A stretch of DNA of 64,000 nt, taken from positions 62,001 through 126,000 of the forward strand of contig JAFWEJ010000012.1 in assembly GCA_017512985.1 (NCBI GenBank). The letters run 5' to 3'. This DNA comes from Clostridia bacterium (GTDB lineage Bacteria > Bacillota > Clostridia > Christensenellales > Aristaeellaceae). The notes under the pieces were generated by a model. That model saw nothing but the letters and a program-made list of their open reading frames with translations. It was not told the DNA's origin and did not search any database. The position numbers and the translations under genes were made by a program. This document shows positions 25,416 through 35,849 of the stretch, piece by piece. Positions within the stretch are counted from its first letter, which is position 1. Each line of letters begins with the position of its first letter.

Positions 25416-27608
25416 ATGAAACAGATCAGTTTACCGGATCATCCGGCCGCCGAAGAAGAGTATCTCCGTCTTCAGCAGGCCTGCGACACGATTGACCGGG
25501 AGATCGCCGAGGTCGAAGCGCTCACCGGCGCGAAGGCCGGCGTGTGCATGGACGTGCAGATGAAGGAGGATCCGGATGAGCAGGAGCAGGTAACCATCCA
25601 GCGTTTCAAATACCAGCTGGACCGCCTGCGGCAGCTGAGCATGGCATCCGGCCAGGCCTACTTCGCCCGGCTGGATTTCATCCCCTCCGGCGGCAGTCCG
25701 GAGACCTGGTACCTGGGCCGCTGGGGCGTCCTGGATCCCGTCACGCTGGTCCCCGTCGTGGTGGACTGGCGTTCCCCCGTCGCGAACCTGTACTACTCCG
25801 GCCAGATCGGCCGGATGGACTATGAAGCCCCGGACGGTCGCGTGGAGGGCGAACTGACCCTGAAGCGGATGCTGACCGTCCGTCAGCGGGAGCTGGTCAG
25901 CCTGTTCGACAGCGGGATCGTCTCCCAGGAAGCCTATCTCCAGGGCGTGCTGGGCAGCGTTTCCACCGACCGCCTTCGGGAGATCGTCACCACCATCCAG
26001 GCGGAACAGAACATCGTGATCCGCCATCCCCTCACCGCCGACCTGCTGGTACAGGGCGCGGCCGGAAGCGGAAAGACCACCATCGCGCTGCACCGGATTG
26101 CCTACCTGCTCTACACCTTTCAGAAGACCCTGAAGCCGGAGAACATGATGATCCTGGCGCCGAACCCGCTGTTCCTCTCCTATATCTCCCAGGTCCTTCC
26201 CGACCTGGGCGTCGAGCGGGTCGTACAGACCACCTTTGAGGGCTGGTGCCGGGAAGGCATGGGCCGCCGGATGCCGAAGATCCTGCGGGAAAGCCGGCTG
26301 GAAATGAACCTGGCCTCCACGGAGGCGGAACGGGAAAAAGCCGGGCGGATCCTCCGGATGAAGGGTTCCCTGCGGATGATGCAAAAACTGGAAGCCTGGC
26401 TCGCCCGCCTGCAGGAAACCGTCCTGCCGGCCGGCCTCAAAATGGCCGGCGTCGTCCTGATGGAGCGTGCGGAACTGGAAACAGTCTTCCTGAAGGATCT
26501 CCGTTTCTTCCCGCTGGAGCAGCGGATCAGCGAACTGAAGAAGATCATCCGCAAGCGGGTTCAGTCCGCCGCCTCCGTGCTGAAGGACCGCTACGCCGAA
26601 AGCGCGGAGCAGATGGCCGGCCGGATCCGGAGCTCCATGCGCGACAGCGCGCAGCGGCAGCAGAAGCTCAAAGAGCTGTATGAGGTCCGCGACCGGCGCT
26701 ACCGGGAAATCGACGCCCGGGCGGAAGCGTACCTGAACGGATACCGGGATAAATTCCCGCTGCCGGACGTGGCCGGGCTGTACCGGGCCTTCCTGGAGGA
26801 ATGCGCGCCGGAGCTGATCCCGGAGGACGGCCGCCTGCGGCAGGAGGACCTGCCGATGCTGGCCATGATCTGCCAAACGGCATACGGCCTGAAGACAAAA
26901 CCGATGAAGCACATCGTCATCGACGAATGCCAGGATTGCTCCCCCTTCCAGATTGAGCTGCTGAAAAAAGCGAATCCCGCGGCCACCTTCTCCCTGGTCG
27001 GGGACCTGTACCAGGGAATCCGTGCGGACGAGGGCATCCGGAGCTGGGACGAATGGAAAGGCCCAGTCTTTGAAGGGAAAGCGGACCTGAAACAGCTGAC
27101 TGTCAGCTACCGCAACACGGTGGAGATCATGGACCTGGCGCAGGCCGTCGCAGCCCGCTACCCCATCGGGGGAATCTGCGAAACGAAACCTGTCCTGCGC
27201 CACGGCGAGCCTCCGGAGATCGTCCGGGCGGAAAGCGAAAAGGACCGCCTCGCCCTGATCTGTCAGCAGGTCCGGGACTGGCTGGCGGAAGGCTGGCACA
27301 GCGTCGCCCTGATCGAAAAAACGGAAGAGCAGGCAAAAAAGCTCTTCCGGCAGATCGGTCCGGAGCTGGGCGCGCACCTGCTTTCCGAAACGGACGCCGA
27401 ATACCGGGGCGGCGTCATGATCCTCCCGGCCAGTATCGCCAAGGGCATGGAGTTTGACTGCGTCGGCGTCTGCGACGCCTCCGCGGGGAACTTCCCGGAC
27501 GATGAATTCCTCTGCCGCATCCTGTATGTGATGATGACCCGGCCGCTGCACCGGCTCCGCGTCTGGCACAGGGGAGATCCCTCGCCGATGCTGCCTGCGG
27601 GCAAATGA
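25416..27608 (+). CDS. helD: HelD-like UvrD/Rep-family ATPase
   Basis: A 730-residue superfamily 1 helicase-like protein. Walker A is GAAGSGKTT near residue 214, Walker B is HIVIDECQD, and late motifs include QLTVSYRNT and KGMEFDCVGVCDA. The N-terminal 60 residues form a charged helical arm (EEEYLRLQQACDTIDREIAEVE), and an insert of about 250 residues rich in Arg/Glu helices sits between the ATPase halves. This arm-plus-insert layout and length match HelD, which frees stalled RNA polymerase from DNA, better than UvrD or RecB. The ATG at 25416 follows GGAAAGGAAG. Its leader may be attenuated. Confidence 0.85.
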   Translation: MKQISLPDHPAAEEEYLRLQQACDTIDREIAEVEALTGAKAGVCMDVQMKEDPDEQEQVTIQRFKYQLDRLRQLSMASGQAYFARLDFIPSGGSPETWYLGRWGVLDPVTLVPVVVDWRSPVANLYYSGQIGRMDYEAPDGRVEGELTLKRMLTVRQRELVSLFDSGIVSQEAYLQGVLGSVSTDRLREIVTTIQAEQNIVIRHPLTADLLVQGAAGSGKTTIALHRIAYLLYTFQKTLKPENMMILAPNPLFLSYISQVLPDLGVERVVQTTFEGWCREGMGRRMPKILRESRLEMNLASTEAEREKAGRILRMKGSLRMMQKLEAWLARLQETVLPAGLKMAGVVLMERAELETVFLKDLRFFPLEQRISELKKIIRKRVQSAASVLKDRYAESAEQMAGRIRSSMRDSAQRQQKLKELYEVRDRRYREIDARAEAYLNGYRDKFPLPDVAGLYRAFLEECAPELIPEDGRLRQEDLPMLAMICQTAYGLKTKPMKHIVIDECQDCSPFQIELLKKANPAATFSLVGDLYQGIRADEGIRSWDEWKGPVFEGKADLKQLTVSYRNTVEIMDLAQAVAARYPIGGICETKPVLRHGEPPEIVRAESEKDRLALICQQVRDWLAEGWHSVALIEKTEEQAKKLFRQIGPELGAHLLSETDAEYRGGVMILPASIAKGMEFDCVGVCDASAGNFPDDEFLCRILYVMMTRPLHRLRVWHRGDPSPMLPAGK

Positions 27609-27612
27609 AATA

Positions 27613-27640
27613 GGGCGCTGCTTCCGCAGCGCCCTTCGGC
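27613..27640. terminator. Bidirectional terminator between helD and DUF4867 gene
   Basis: 9-bp stem GGGCGCTGC / GCAGCGCCC with a 4-base loop (27613-27634), A-rich before and T-rich after, shared by two convergent genes. Confidence 0.8.
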
Positions 27641-27650
27641 TTTCTGTTGA

Positions 27651-28286
27651 TCAGATGAGATCCGCGATATCGGGGTTCACGCCCTTGATGCAGACCTTCG
27701 CGCCCGCGGCCGCTTCGGCGGAATCCGCATGCGCCAGCAGCCACTTGTTGGCCGCTGTCATCAGCTCGTCCTCGGCGTTCTTCACGGTGAACTCGGGCTT
27801 TGCCAGGTTGGTTCCCTTCGGCAGGACAATGACGACCTTGAAGCCCTGGCCCTTCTTCGCGCTGCAGGGTGCGTAGTGCAGGGTCGTGGCGTAAACTTCA
27901 ACCATCGTGCCGGCGGGGCAGTAGTAGGCGACCACCTTGTCGGAATCCAGGACGCCGTCCACCAGGTCTTCGCGCTTGGCCAGCAGCAGGATAAAATCCT
28001 GTACGCCGACGTTCAGCTCGCTGTCCCGGTGATACTCCAGGCAGTTCATCTTCGTGTTGTGGCCGTTGCACCAGCCGATCTGGATGGGCATGCCGCCGTA
28101 GGCGTTGTTCCGCAGGTCCTTCTCAATAGCCAGCGCCTGCAGTTCGGGCTGCTCCGGCACATAGTCCACGCCGTCCGGGCAGGGCGTGACTTTGTCCAGG
28201 GTCTCCAGCAGTTCCTTCAGGTCGTAGCCGGTCATCACCTGGCCGTAGTTCTGGAAAGACGGGTCGCTGACGGGTAAGATCTTCAT
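27651..28286 (-). CDS. DUF4867 family protein
   Basis: A 211-residue soluble protein whose conserved stretches (NAYGGMPIQIGWCNGHN, KMNCLEYHRDSELNVGVQDFILLL and CPAGTMVEVYATTLHYAPC) match DUF4867, a cupin-like family seen in gut Firmicutes. The HxxxE/H residues in MNCLEYHRDSE suggest a metal site. In other genomes this family often sits near sugar isomerase genes, so a role in sugar metabolism is possible; nothing here confirms that. AAGGAGGA precedes the ATG. It follows tgt with a 16-base gap and is probably its operon partner. Confidence 0.82.
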   Translation of the reverse strand: MKILPVSDPSFQNYGQVMTGYDLKELLETLDKVTPCPDGVDYVPEQPELQALAIEKDLRNNAYGGMPIQIGWCNGHNTKMNCLEYHRDSELNVGVQDFILLLAKREDLVDGVLDSDKVVAYYCPAGTMVEVYATTLHYAPCSAKKGQGFKVVIVLPKGTNLAKPEFTVKNAEDELMTAANKWLLAHADSAEAAAGAKVCIKGVNPDIADLI

Positions 28287-28302
28287 AGGGGTATCCTCCT
28301 TA

Positions 28303-29539
<1,237 letters not shown>

Positions 29540-29541
<2 letters not shown>

Positions 29542-30337
29542 AAAGCAGGTCATCCTGCTTAATCGGCTTGTATTTGTCGAACTCTTCCAGCTTCTGCACG
29601 ACCTCTTCGCGCAGGACCAGCGCCGGGCGCTGCCTGGGCGCGTCCGTATCCTCCGGAACCGTCAGCAGGTCCGCGTAGGTGTCCCAGATGTTGCCTTCCG
29701 GCAGGGAGTGAAAGGTCATGACCTCTCCCAGCGTCGGATGGCGGAAAGCCAGCTTGTAGCCCCACAGGGCAATCTGCTGCCCCGGAATCCCGCTGCCGTA
29801 GCGGTTGTCGCCCCACAGGGGCGCCCCGATGTTGCACATCTGCGCCCGGATCTGGTGCTTCCGCCCGGTCTCCAGCCGGATCGCGCACAGCGCGGTGCCG
29901 TTCCGGCGGTCAATGCAGCGGCCGTGCAGGATCGCCAGCTTGCTGCCCTTCTCGTCCGCCTCGCAGACGACCTCTCTGTTTTTGATCTCGTCGTGGATCA
30001 GGTAGTCGGTCAGGGTAAACTCGTCCTGCACCTCGCCGGTCACCACGCACAGGTATTCCCGGCCCATCTCATGCTCGCGCATCTGGGCGTCCAGCCGGGC
30101 GGCCGCCTTGCTTGTACGGGCAAAGACCATCAGGCCGCCGACCGGGCGGTCCAGCCGCTGCACCAGGCCCAGGTACACGTTGCCGGGCTTGTGGTACTTT
30201 TCCCGGATATATTCCTTCAGCAGGGACAGGACGTCCGGATCGCCGGTTCTGTCCGCCTGGGAAAGCATGTTCGGCGGCTTCACGGCCACCAGCACATGGT
30301 TGTCCTCATACAGGACGTTTCCGCTCAGGTCAGCCAC
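29540..30337 (-). CDS. RluA-family pseudouridine synthase
   Basis: A 265-residue enzyme that isomerises uridines in rRNA or tRNA. The catalytic aspartate is D63 in LVQRLDRPVGGLMVFA; VVAVKPPNMLSQ-type entry (residues 15-27) and GRKHQIRAQM are further family motifs. No S4 domain precedes the catalytic domain, as in the shorter RluA/TruC branch. It overlaps the methyltransferase gene by 8 bases, so the two RNA modifiers are co-expressed. The target base is not predictable here. Its stop codon lies in an AT-rich repeat. Confidence 0.92.
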
Positions 30338-31193
30338 GCTGCCACCTCCCGCTCGCGCCGCAGGGCAGCACGCCGCCCGCGGTCACGGGCAGGCACAGCT
30401 CCTCGCTGTCCACCTTGCCGCCGAAGCGGCTCACCACGCACTTCTCCAGCATGTTGCTCAGCACGCTCGCCTGGAAGCCCGTGGTATAGCTGTTGACCAG
30501 GAAGAACAGGGGCTCCTTCCCCAGCGCCTGCGCGCAGGTGTCAATCAGCCCGTACAGTTCGTTCTCCAGTTTCCATACTTCGCCGGAAGGTCCCCGCCCG
30601 TAGCTCGGCGGATCCATCAGGATGCCGTCATAGCTGTTGCCGCGGCGCAGTTCCCGCTGCACAAAACGCAGCGCGTCCTCCACAATCCAGCGGAACCGGT
30701 CCTCCGGCAGCCTGCTCAGCTCCCGGTTCTCCTTTGCCCACTGCACCATGCCCTTCGCCGCGTCCACATGGGTCACATGCGCGCCCGCGGCGGCGCAGGC
30801 CAGCGTCGCCCCGCCGGTATAGCCGAACAGGTTCAGGATCTTGATGTCCCTGCGCCCGTCCTTCCGGATCAGGTCGCTCATCCAGATCCAGTTCGCCGCC
30901 TGTTCCGGGAAAAGGCCCGTATGCTTGAAGCCCGTGGGCCGCACATAGAATTTCAGGTCCCCGTGGGAAACGGTCCAGCGCTCCGGCAGTTTCTTCAGGA
31001 ACTCCCATTCGCCGCCGCCCCGTTCGCTGCGGTGGTAATGCGCCTGGGCGCTCTTCCACAGCTTTTCCTGGGCTTTCGGCCAGATCGTCTGCGGGTCCGG
31101 CCGGCGCAGGATAATATCGCCCCAGCGCTCCAGCTTTTCGCCGTCGCCGGTATCGAGGACTTCATAATCTGTCCAGCTGTCAGCTAAGAACAT
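30330..31193 (-). CDS. Class I SAM methyltransferase (RlmI-like)
   Basis: A 287-residue methyltransferase of the COG1092 type that acts on rRNA cytosines. The AdoMet site is LNLFGYTGGATLACAAAGA, with acidic loop HVDAAKG, and the catalytic motif is DGILMDPPSYGRG. It lacks the N-terminal PUA domain of full RlmI, which makes it a short variant. The ATG at 31193 is preferred (AAGGAAA upstream) over 31208. It is followed by the pseudouridine synthase with an overlap; an AT-rich repeat separates it from the GH4-like gene upstream. Confidence 0.9.
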   Translation of the reverse strand: MFLADSWTDYEVLDTGDGEKLERWGDIILRRPDPQTIWPKAQEKLWKSAQAHYHRSERGGGEWEFLKKLPERWTVSHGDLKFYVRPTGFKHTGLFPEQAANWIWMSDLIRKDGRRDIKILNLFGYTGGATLACAAAGAHVTHVDAAKGMVQWAKENRELSRLPEDRFRWIVEDALRFVQRELRRGNSYDGILMDPPSYGRGPSGEVWKLENELYGLIDTCAQALGKEPLFFLVNSYTTGFQASVLSNMLEKCVVSRFGGKVDSEELCLPVTAGGVLPCGASGRWQRG

Positions 31194-31209
31194 ACTGTTT
31201 CCTTTCAAT

Positions 31210-31305
31210 AATGAACAATTAACAATGAATAATGAATAATAATTTACCTGCAGTTTCTGGTTTTACCATTCATAATTGTTCATTGTTCATTATTCATTAT
31301 TCATT
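31210..31305. repeat. AT-rich inverted repeat element, copy 2 (96 bp)
   Basis: Same build as 29,447-29,541: left arm with AATGAACAATTAACAATG and AATGAATAAT, centre ACCTGCAGTTTCTGGTTTTACC, right arm with the inverse. It supplies the last two codons and the TAA stop of the GH4-like gene. Confidence 0.8.
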
Positions 31306-32607
31306 CCCGAAGAAGTGCTTCAGCACATCTTCGTGCATCCTGATTAATGCGTTCACCACGTCCAGGCAGTAGAGCCGGTCCAGCCCGTCCAGGGCGGGAT
31401 CCGCCTCCACATATTCGCGCAGGGCCTCCCGGTCGCCGAAGGCGGCCTTCGCGGCCAGCCGGTTCGTCCGGTCCACCTCGCACAGGATATCCGCCAGCGC
31501 GTCCGGCACCCGGACCGCCGGGGTCTCGTCCTTTCCGTCCTTCAGCAGCAGCGCCGTTTCAACGACCGCTTCCTTCGGCAGCTGCGGCAGGACGCCGCCG
31601 TTCTTCCGGGTCACGGCCGGGATTTCCGCCGTTTCCCCGCGCAGCAGCGCCAGGGCCAGCTTCATCGGCCGCACCGGCGGCACTTTGGACAGGAGCAGCA
31701 GCTGGGCCATCGCGCCTTCGCGGCTGTCCGCCCCCTGCTCCCGCACGGTGTTCATATACAGGATGCGTTCCTTGCGCTTCTCCACGGTCTCGCCGAACTC
31801 GGGGCGCTCCTCCGGGATAAATCCCTCCTGTGCGGGCAGGAACTCCGCGTGGTCTGTCACGTCCCCCACCGGGACCGCGTCCCACCAGCCGAGCCAGCGT
31901 TTCGCCAGGCTGCCCAGTTCGCCGTTCTCCGCGGCTTTCTTCAGCTTGCCCAGCAGGTCCGTCTTTCCGTCTTTCATCTCCGCCAGGAAGGCGAATCCGG
32001 GCAGGCCGGCAGTCACCGCCTGTACGTTCTCCGGGCGGATCTGCAGCCGCTTCGCGTAGGTGTCCACGCCGTTCGCGCCGCGCATCGGCGTCCGGCCGAG
32101 GCCGTACGTCCGGTATCCGCGCGCTTCGAATATTTCCGTCGTCCGCGCCGCCGGCTGGCCCAGGTTCACCACCAGGGCGCCGGGGCACGCTTTGTCCATT
32201 TCGTCGCAAAGGTCCAGGATCGCTTCGCCGGCCCGCAGCGTGTGCAGCAGGCCTTCGATGCCGCCGTTCACCCGCGCCTGGTCCGTCAGTCCGGGATCGT
32301 CCTCCTCGTCAGATCCCAGGGCGCTCCGGTCCTGGAAGAACCGGCTGGCAGCCTGCGGGTCGCCGGCATAGATCACGCATTCGGCGCCCTCAAGCGCCTT
32401 ATCCCTTTCGGAAAGCACCTGAAAGGTGCCGCCTTTGCCTGCTTTGGCAAAGATCCGGTCCCCGTACTCCTGCAGAAGCTCCCGCATCGCGGGATTCCCC
32501 TCTTCCACGGTGACTTCGGCGTCCGCCGCTTTTCCTGTAAAGAGCAGGTCAGTTAAAAGGGCGGGCAGGAGCGTGGGTACGTCCTGCCCGATCATCGCGA
32601 TTCTCAT
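31297..32607 (-). CDS. Divergent GH4-like protein without catalytic metal ligands
   Basis: A 436-residue protein with the outline of a family 4 glycosidase/LDH-type Rossmann protein: an N-terminal strand RIAMIGQD, AECVIYAGDP, VVNLGQPAARTTEIFEARG, and NGVDTYAKRLQIRPENVQAVTAGLPGF. True GH4 enzymes use NAD and a metal held by Cys (GLC-N/H) and His (GLNH). Here these places read GLGR and GLPG, and the nucleotide loop GxGS is also altered to GQDV. It is therefore probably not an active GH4 glycosidase. It overlaps ileS by 4 bases (ATGA), an odd partner. The C-terminal end lies in an AT-rich repeat. Confidence 0.7.
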   Translation of the reverse strand: MRIAMIGQDVPTLLPALLTDLLFTGKAADAEVTVEEGNPAMRELLQEYGDRIFAKAGKGGTFQVLSERDKALEGAECVIYAGDPQAASRFFQDRSALGSDEEDDPGLTDQARVNGGIEGLLHTLRAGEAILDLCDEMDKACPGALVVNLGQPAARTTEIFEARGYRTYGLGRTPMRGANGVDTYAKRLQIRPENVQAVTAGLPGFAFLAEMKDGKTDLLGKLKKAAENGELGSLAKRWLGWWDAVPVGDVTDHAEFLPAQEGFIPEERPEFGETVEKRKERILYMNTVREQGADSREGAMAQLLLLSKVPPVRPMKLALALLRGETAEIPAVTRKNGGVLPQLPKEAVVETALLLKDGKDETPAVRVPDALADILCEVDRTNRLAAKAAFGDREALREYVEADPALDGLDRLYCLDVVNALIRMHEDVLKHFFGNE

Positions 32608-35600
32608 GCCTTCGCGATCCCCAGTTCTGCTTTCTTGCCGTTGATATCCCACTGCTGGCTGACGAAGCCCTCCGGCGCGTTTCCGCGCGCGATGGAGGTG
32701 GCCAGCGTGGTCCGGCCGATCATGCCGCTGAACGCGTCCAGCGCGGCGGCCAGTTCGTCGTCGCCCTCGTAGTACAGGCTGATGCGGTCCGTCACCTCAA
32801 AGCCGGCGTCCTTGCGCATGGTCTGCACCTTCGAGATCACCTCGCGGGCATAGCCTTCGCGGATCAGCTCTTCGCTCAGGTTCGTATCCAGCACCACGGT
32901 CACGCCGCGGTCTTCCGCCGCGATGAATCCGGGCTTGTTCATGGGCTCGGTCAGCACGTCGTCCTTCGCCAGCTTCACTTCGGTATCGTCGATCATGAAG
33001 GAGACTTCCTCGCCCCTGTTGAAGGCGTCCACCACGTCGTTGCCGTCCATCTGCGCCAGGTGCTGGCCGATCTTCCCGAGCAGCTTGCCGTACTTCGGCC
33101 CCAGCGTCCGCATCTGCGGCTTAAGCTGGTAGGTGGTGAAGGCCCGGGCGTCCTCCGTGAAGATGACCTCCTTCACGTTCAGTTCGTCCTCGCACAGCTC
33201 CTGGTAGGCCTTTTCAAACTTCGCGCCCTTGACGTACAGCTTCTGCACGGGCTGGCGCACCTTCAGGTTCGCGGTATTGCGGCAGGCGCGGCCCAGCTGG
33301 ATGGCTTCCACCAGCGCGTCCATCTGCTCTTCGATATCCTTGTCCACGGCGGACCTGTCGCTCACCGGGAAATCGCTCAGGTGTACGCTTTCCGGCGCGC
33401 CGGGCACGTTGTTCACCACCAGGTTCTGCCAGATCTCCTCCGCCAGGAAGGGGATAAACGGCGCGCACAGCTTGCTCAGCGTCACCAGCACATGATACAG
33501 CGTGGCGAAGGCGGCTTCCTTGTCTCCGCCCATGCCCTTGCCCCAGAACCGCTCGCGGCCCCGGCGCACATACCAGTTGCTCAGCTCGTCCACAAAGGCG
33601 GCCAGCTTGTTGGCGCTTTCGGTGATCCGGTAATTTGCCAGGTCGTCGTCCACCTGGTCGATCAGCGTATTGAGCTTCGACAGGATCCAGCGGTCCATCA
33701 GGGTCAGTTCCGTCTTTTCCAGCGGATGCGCCAGCGGGTCGAACCCGTCGATCTGGGCATACATCGCGAAGAAGGCGTAGGTGTTCTGCAGCGTCGCCAT
33801 GAACTTCCGCTGGCCTTCCTGCACGGCTTCCTCGCTGAAGCGCTTGGGCAGCCACGGCGCGGAAGTTGTGTAGTAATACCAGCGCACCGCGTCCGCGCCG
33901 AATTTGTCCAGCACTTCAAAGGGATTCACCACGTTGCCCAGGTGCTTGGACATCTTGCGGCCTTCGGCGTCCTGGGTGTGGCCCATCACGATGCAGTTTT
34001 TGAAGGGCGCCCTGTCAAACAGCAGCGTGGAGATCGCTTCCAGCGTATAGAACCAGCCGCGGGTCTGGTCGATGGCTTCGGAGATAAAGTCCGCGGGGAA
34101 ATTGTTCTCAAACATCTCCTTGTTTTCAAAGGGATAGTGCCACTGCGCGAAGGGCATGCTGCCGGAGTCGTACCAGCAGTCGATAACCTCCTTCACCCGG
34201 TGCATTTCCTTGCCGCACTCGGGGCAGCGGATCGTCACCGCGTCGATGAAGGGGCGGTGCAGCTCGATGTCCGGGCCGGGATCGCTGATCGCCATCTCCC
34301 GCAGTTCGGCGATGGAGCCGATCACGTGCAGGTGGCCCTCTTCACACCGCCATACCGGCAGGGGCGTGCCCCAGTAGCGTTCGCGGCTCAGGCCCCAGTC
34401 GATCACGTTCTCCAGGAAGTTGCCCATCCGGCCGTCCTTGATGTTGTCCGGCAGCCAGTTCACAGTCCGGTTGTTGCGCACCAGGTTGTCCCGCAGCGCC
34501 GTCATTTTGATAAACCAGGTCGGCCGCGCGTAATACAGCAGCGGCGTGTCGCAGCGCCAGCAGAAGGGATAGTCGTGCGCAAATGGAACGGCCGCGAACA
34601 GCAGGCCGCGGTCCTTCAGGTCCTGCAGGATCAGGGGATCCGCGTCCTTCACGAACATGCCGGCCCAGGCCGTCTCCGGAACGAATTTGCCCTGGGTGTC
34701 CACCAGGTTCACAAAGGGCAGGCCGTTCTCCCGGCAGACCCGGTTGTCGTCCTCACCGAAAGCGGGCGCCTGGTGCACGATGCCGGTGCCGTCTTCCATC
34801 GTGACATAGTCGTCGCAGACCACAAACCACGCCTTTTTGTCCGGTTCCACAAAGCGGTAAAGGGGCTCATATTCCATGCCCTTCAGGTCCGTTCCGGGGA
34901 ACTCCGCCTCAAAAGCCAGTTCCTGTCCGCTGAATACGGTCTCGGTCAGGGCTTTTGCCATGATGTATTTCTTTCCGTCCGGCGCGGTGAAGCGGCAGTA
35001 GGTATCCCGCGGGTTCACGCACAGCGCCAGGTTGCTCGGCAGCGTCCAGGGCGTGGTCGTCCAGGCCAGCAGGTAGGTGTTCTCCTCGCCCTTCACGGCA
35101 AAGCGGACGAACGCGGACGTTTCCTTCACGTTCTTGTAGCCCTGGGCCACTTCATGGCTGGACAGGGCGGTTCCGCAGCGGGGGCAGTAGGGCACGATCT
35201 TGTGGCCTTCATACAGCAGGCCCTTTTCAAAGATCTGCTTCAGGCTCCACCACTCGGATTCGATATAGTAGTTTTCATAGGTAACGTAGGGATGCTCCAT
35301 GTCCACCCAGAAAGCGACCTGGTCGGACATCTTCTCCCACTCGTGCAGGTATTTCCACACGCTCTTTTTGCACTCGCCGATAAACGGCTCGATGCCGTAC
35401 TGCTCGATCTGGGGCTTGCCGTCCAGGCCCAGCGCCTTTTCAACCTCCAGCTCCACAGGCAGGCCGTGGGTGTCCCAGCCGGCCTTGCGCAGCACGCTCT
35501 TTCCCTTCATGGTCTGGTAGCGCGGGATCAGGTCCTTGATCGCCCGGGTTTCCACATGGCCGATATGCGGCTTGCCGTTGGCCGTAGGCGGTCCGTCAAA

Positions 35601-35729
35601 GAAGGTGAAGCGCTCCGCGCCGTCCCGGTGGTGATAGCTCTTGCGGACGATGTCTTTCTTCTTCCACAGTTCCGCGATCGCCTTTTCCCGGGAAACAAAA
35701 TTCATATCTGTCGCAACTTTGTTATACAT
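32604..35729 (-). CDS. ileS: Isoleucyl-tRNA synthetase
   Basis: A 1,041-residue class I synthetase that charges tRNA-Ile. The HIGH signature is at 55-58 (NGKPHIGHVETR), and GWDTHGLPVELEVEK, the CP1 editing domain (TTPWTLPSNLALCVNP), KMSK near residue 593 (GRKMSKHLGN) and the anticodon-binding helical domain follow. Length and motifs fit the long eukaryote-like (type 2) IleRS that is usually insensitive to mupirocin; that resistance is a family expectation only. No T-box leader motif was seen upstream. It is preceded by deoC in the same direction and overlaps the GH4-like gene. Confidence 0.96.
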   Translation of the reverse strand: MYNKVATDMNFVSREKAIAELWKKKDIVRKSYHHRDGAERFTFFDGPPTANGKPHIGHVETRAIKDLIPRYQTMKGKSVLRKAGWDTHGLPVELEVEKALGLDGKPQIEQYGIEPFIGECKKSVWKYLHEWEKMSDQVAFWVDMEHPYVTYENYYIESEWWSLKQIFEKGLLYEGHKIVPYCPRCGTALSSHEVAQGYKNVKETSAFVRFAVKGEENTYLLAWTTTPWTLPSNLALCVNPRDTYCRFTAPDGKKYIMAKALTETVFSGQELAFEAEFPGTDLKGMEYEPLYRFVEPDKKAWFVVCDDYVTMEDGTGIVHQAPAFGEDDNRVCRENGLPFVNLVDTQGKFVPETAWAGMFVKDADPLILQDLKDRGLLFAAVPFAHDYPFCWRCDTPLLYYARPTWFIKMTALRDNLVRNNRTVNWLPDNIKDGRMGNFLENVIDWGLSRERYWGTPLPVWRCEEGHLHVIGSIAELREMAISDPGPDIELHRPFIDAVTIRCPECGKEMHRVKEVIDCWYDSGSMPFAQWHYPFENKEMFENNFPADFISEAIDQTRGWFYTLEAISTLLFDRAPFKNCIVMGHTQDAEGRKMSKHLGNVVNPFEVLDKFGADAVRWYYYTTSAPWLPKRFSEEAVQEGQRKFMATLQNTYAFFAMYAQIDGFDPLAHPLEKTELTLMDRWILSKLNTLIDQVDDDLANYRITESANKLAAFVDELSNWYVRRGRERFWGKGMGGDKEAAFATLYHVLVTLSKLCAPFIPFLAEEIWQNLVVNNVPGAPESVHLSDFPVSDRSAVDKDIEEQMDALVEAIQLGRACRNTANLKVRQPVQKLYVKGAKFEKAYQELCEDELNVKEVIFTEDARAFTTYQLKPQMRTLGPKYGKLLGKIGQHLAQMDGNDVVDAFNRGEEVSFMIDDTEVKLAKDDVLTEPMNKPGFIAAEDRGVTVVLDTNLSEELIREGYAREVISKVQTMRKDAGFEVTDRISLYYEGDDELAAALDAFSGMIGRTTLATSIARGNAPEGFVSQQWDINGKKAELGIAKA

Positions 35730-35781
35730 AACTGTTAACCTCTTAACTTAGTTTGTCTTTTTTATCCGAAGGGGCTCGGGG

Positions 35782-35826
35782 CGTTTTCACGACCGCTGCC
35801 GGTGGCAGATGAAGGTCGGGAAAACG
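35782..35826. promoter_or_regulatory. Long hairpin between deoC and ileS
   Basis: A 45-base segment with nested pairing: CGTTTTC / GAAAACG, CGACC / GGTCG and CTGCC / GGCAG around the loop. It lies in the 120-base gap upstream of ileS. No clear T-run follows, so it may be an RNA processing or leader structure rather than a terminator. Confidence 0.5.
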
Positions 35827-35849
35827 TTGATAAAAGGAAAGCCCCCAAT

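Noticed and set aside
33060-35738. Very long open frames opposite real genes (also 1,104-3,311, 7,794-10,478 and 25,431-27,569)
   Set aside because: They lie antisense to clear genes (ileS, permease, glycerate kinase/glycosidase, helD), have Arg/Gln/His-rich sequence without domains, and result from high GC at third codon positions.
35730-35849. T-box riboswitch before ileS
   Set aside because: No TGGNACCGCG-type sequence or specifier stem was found.
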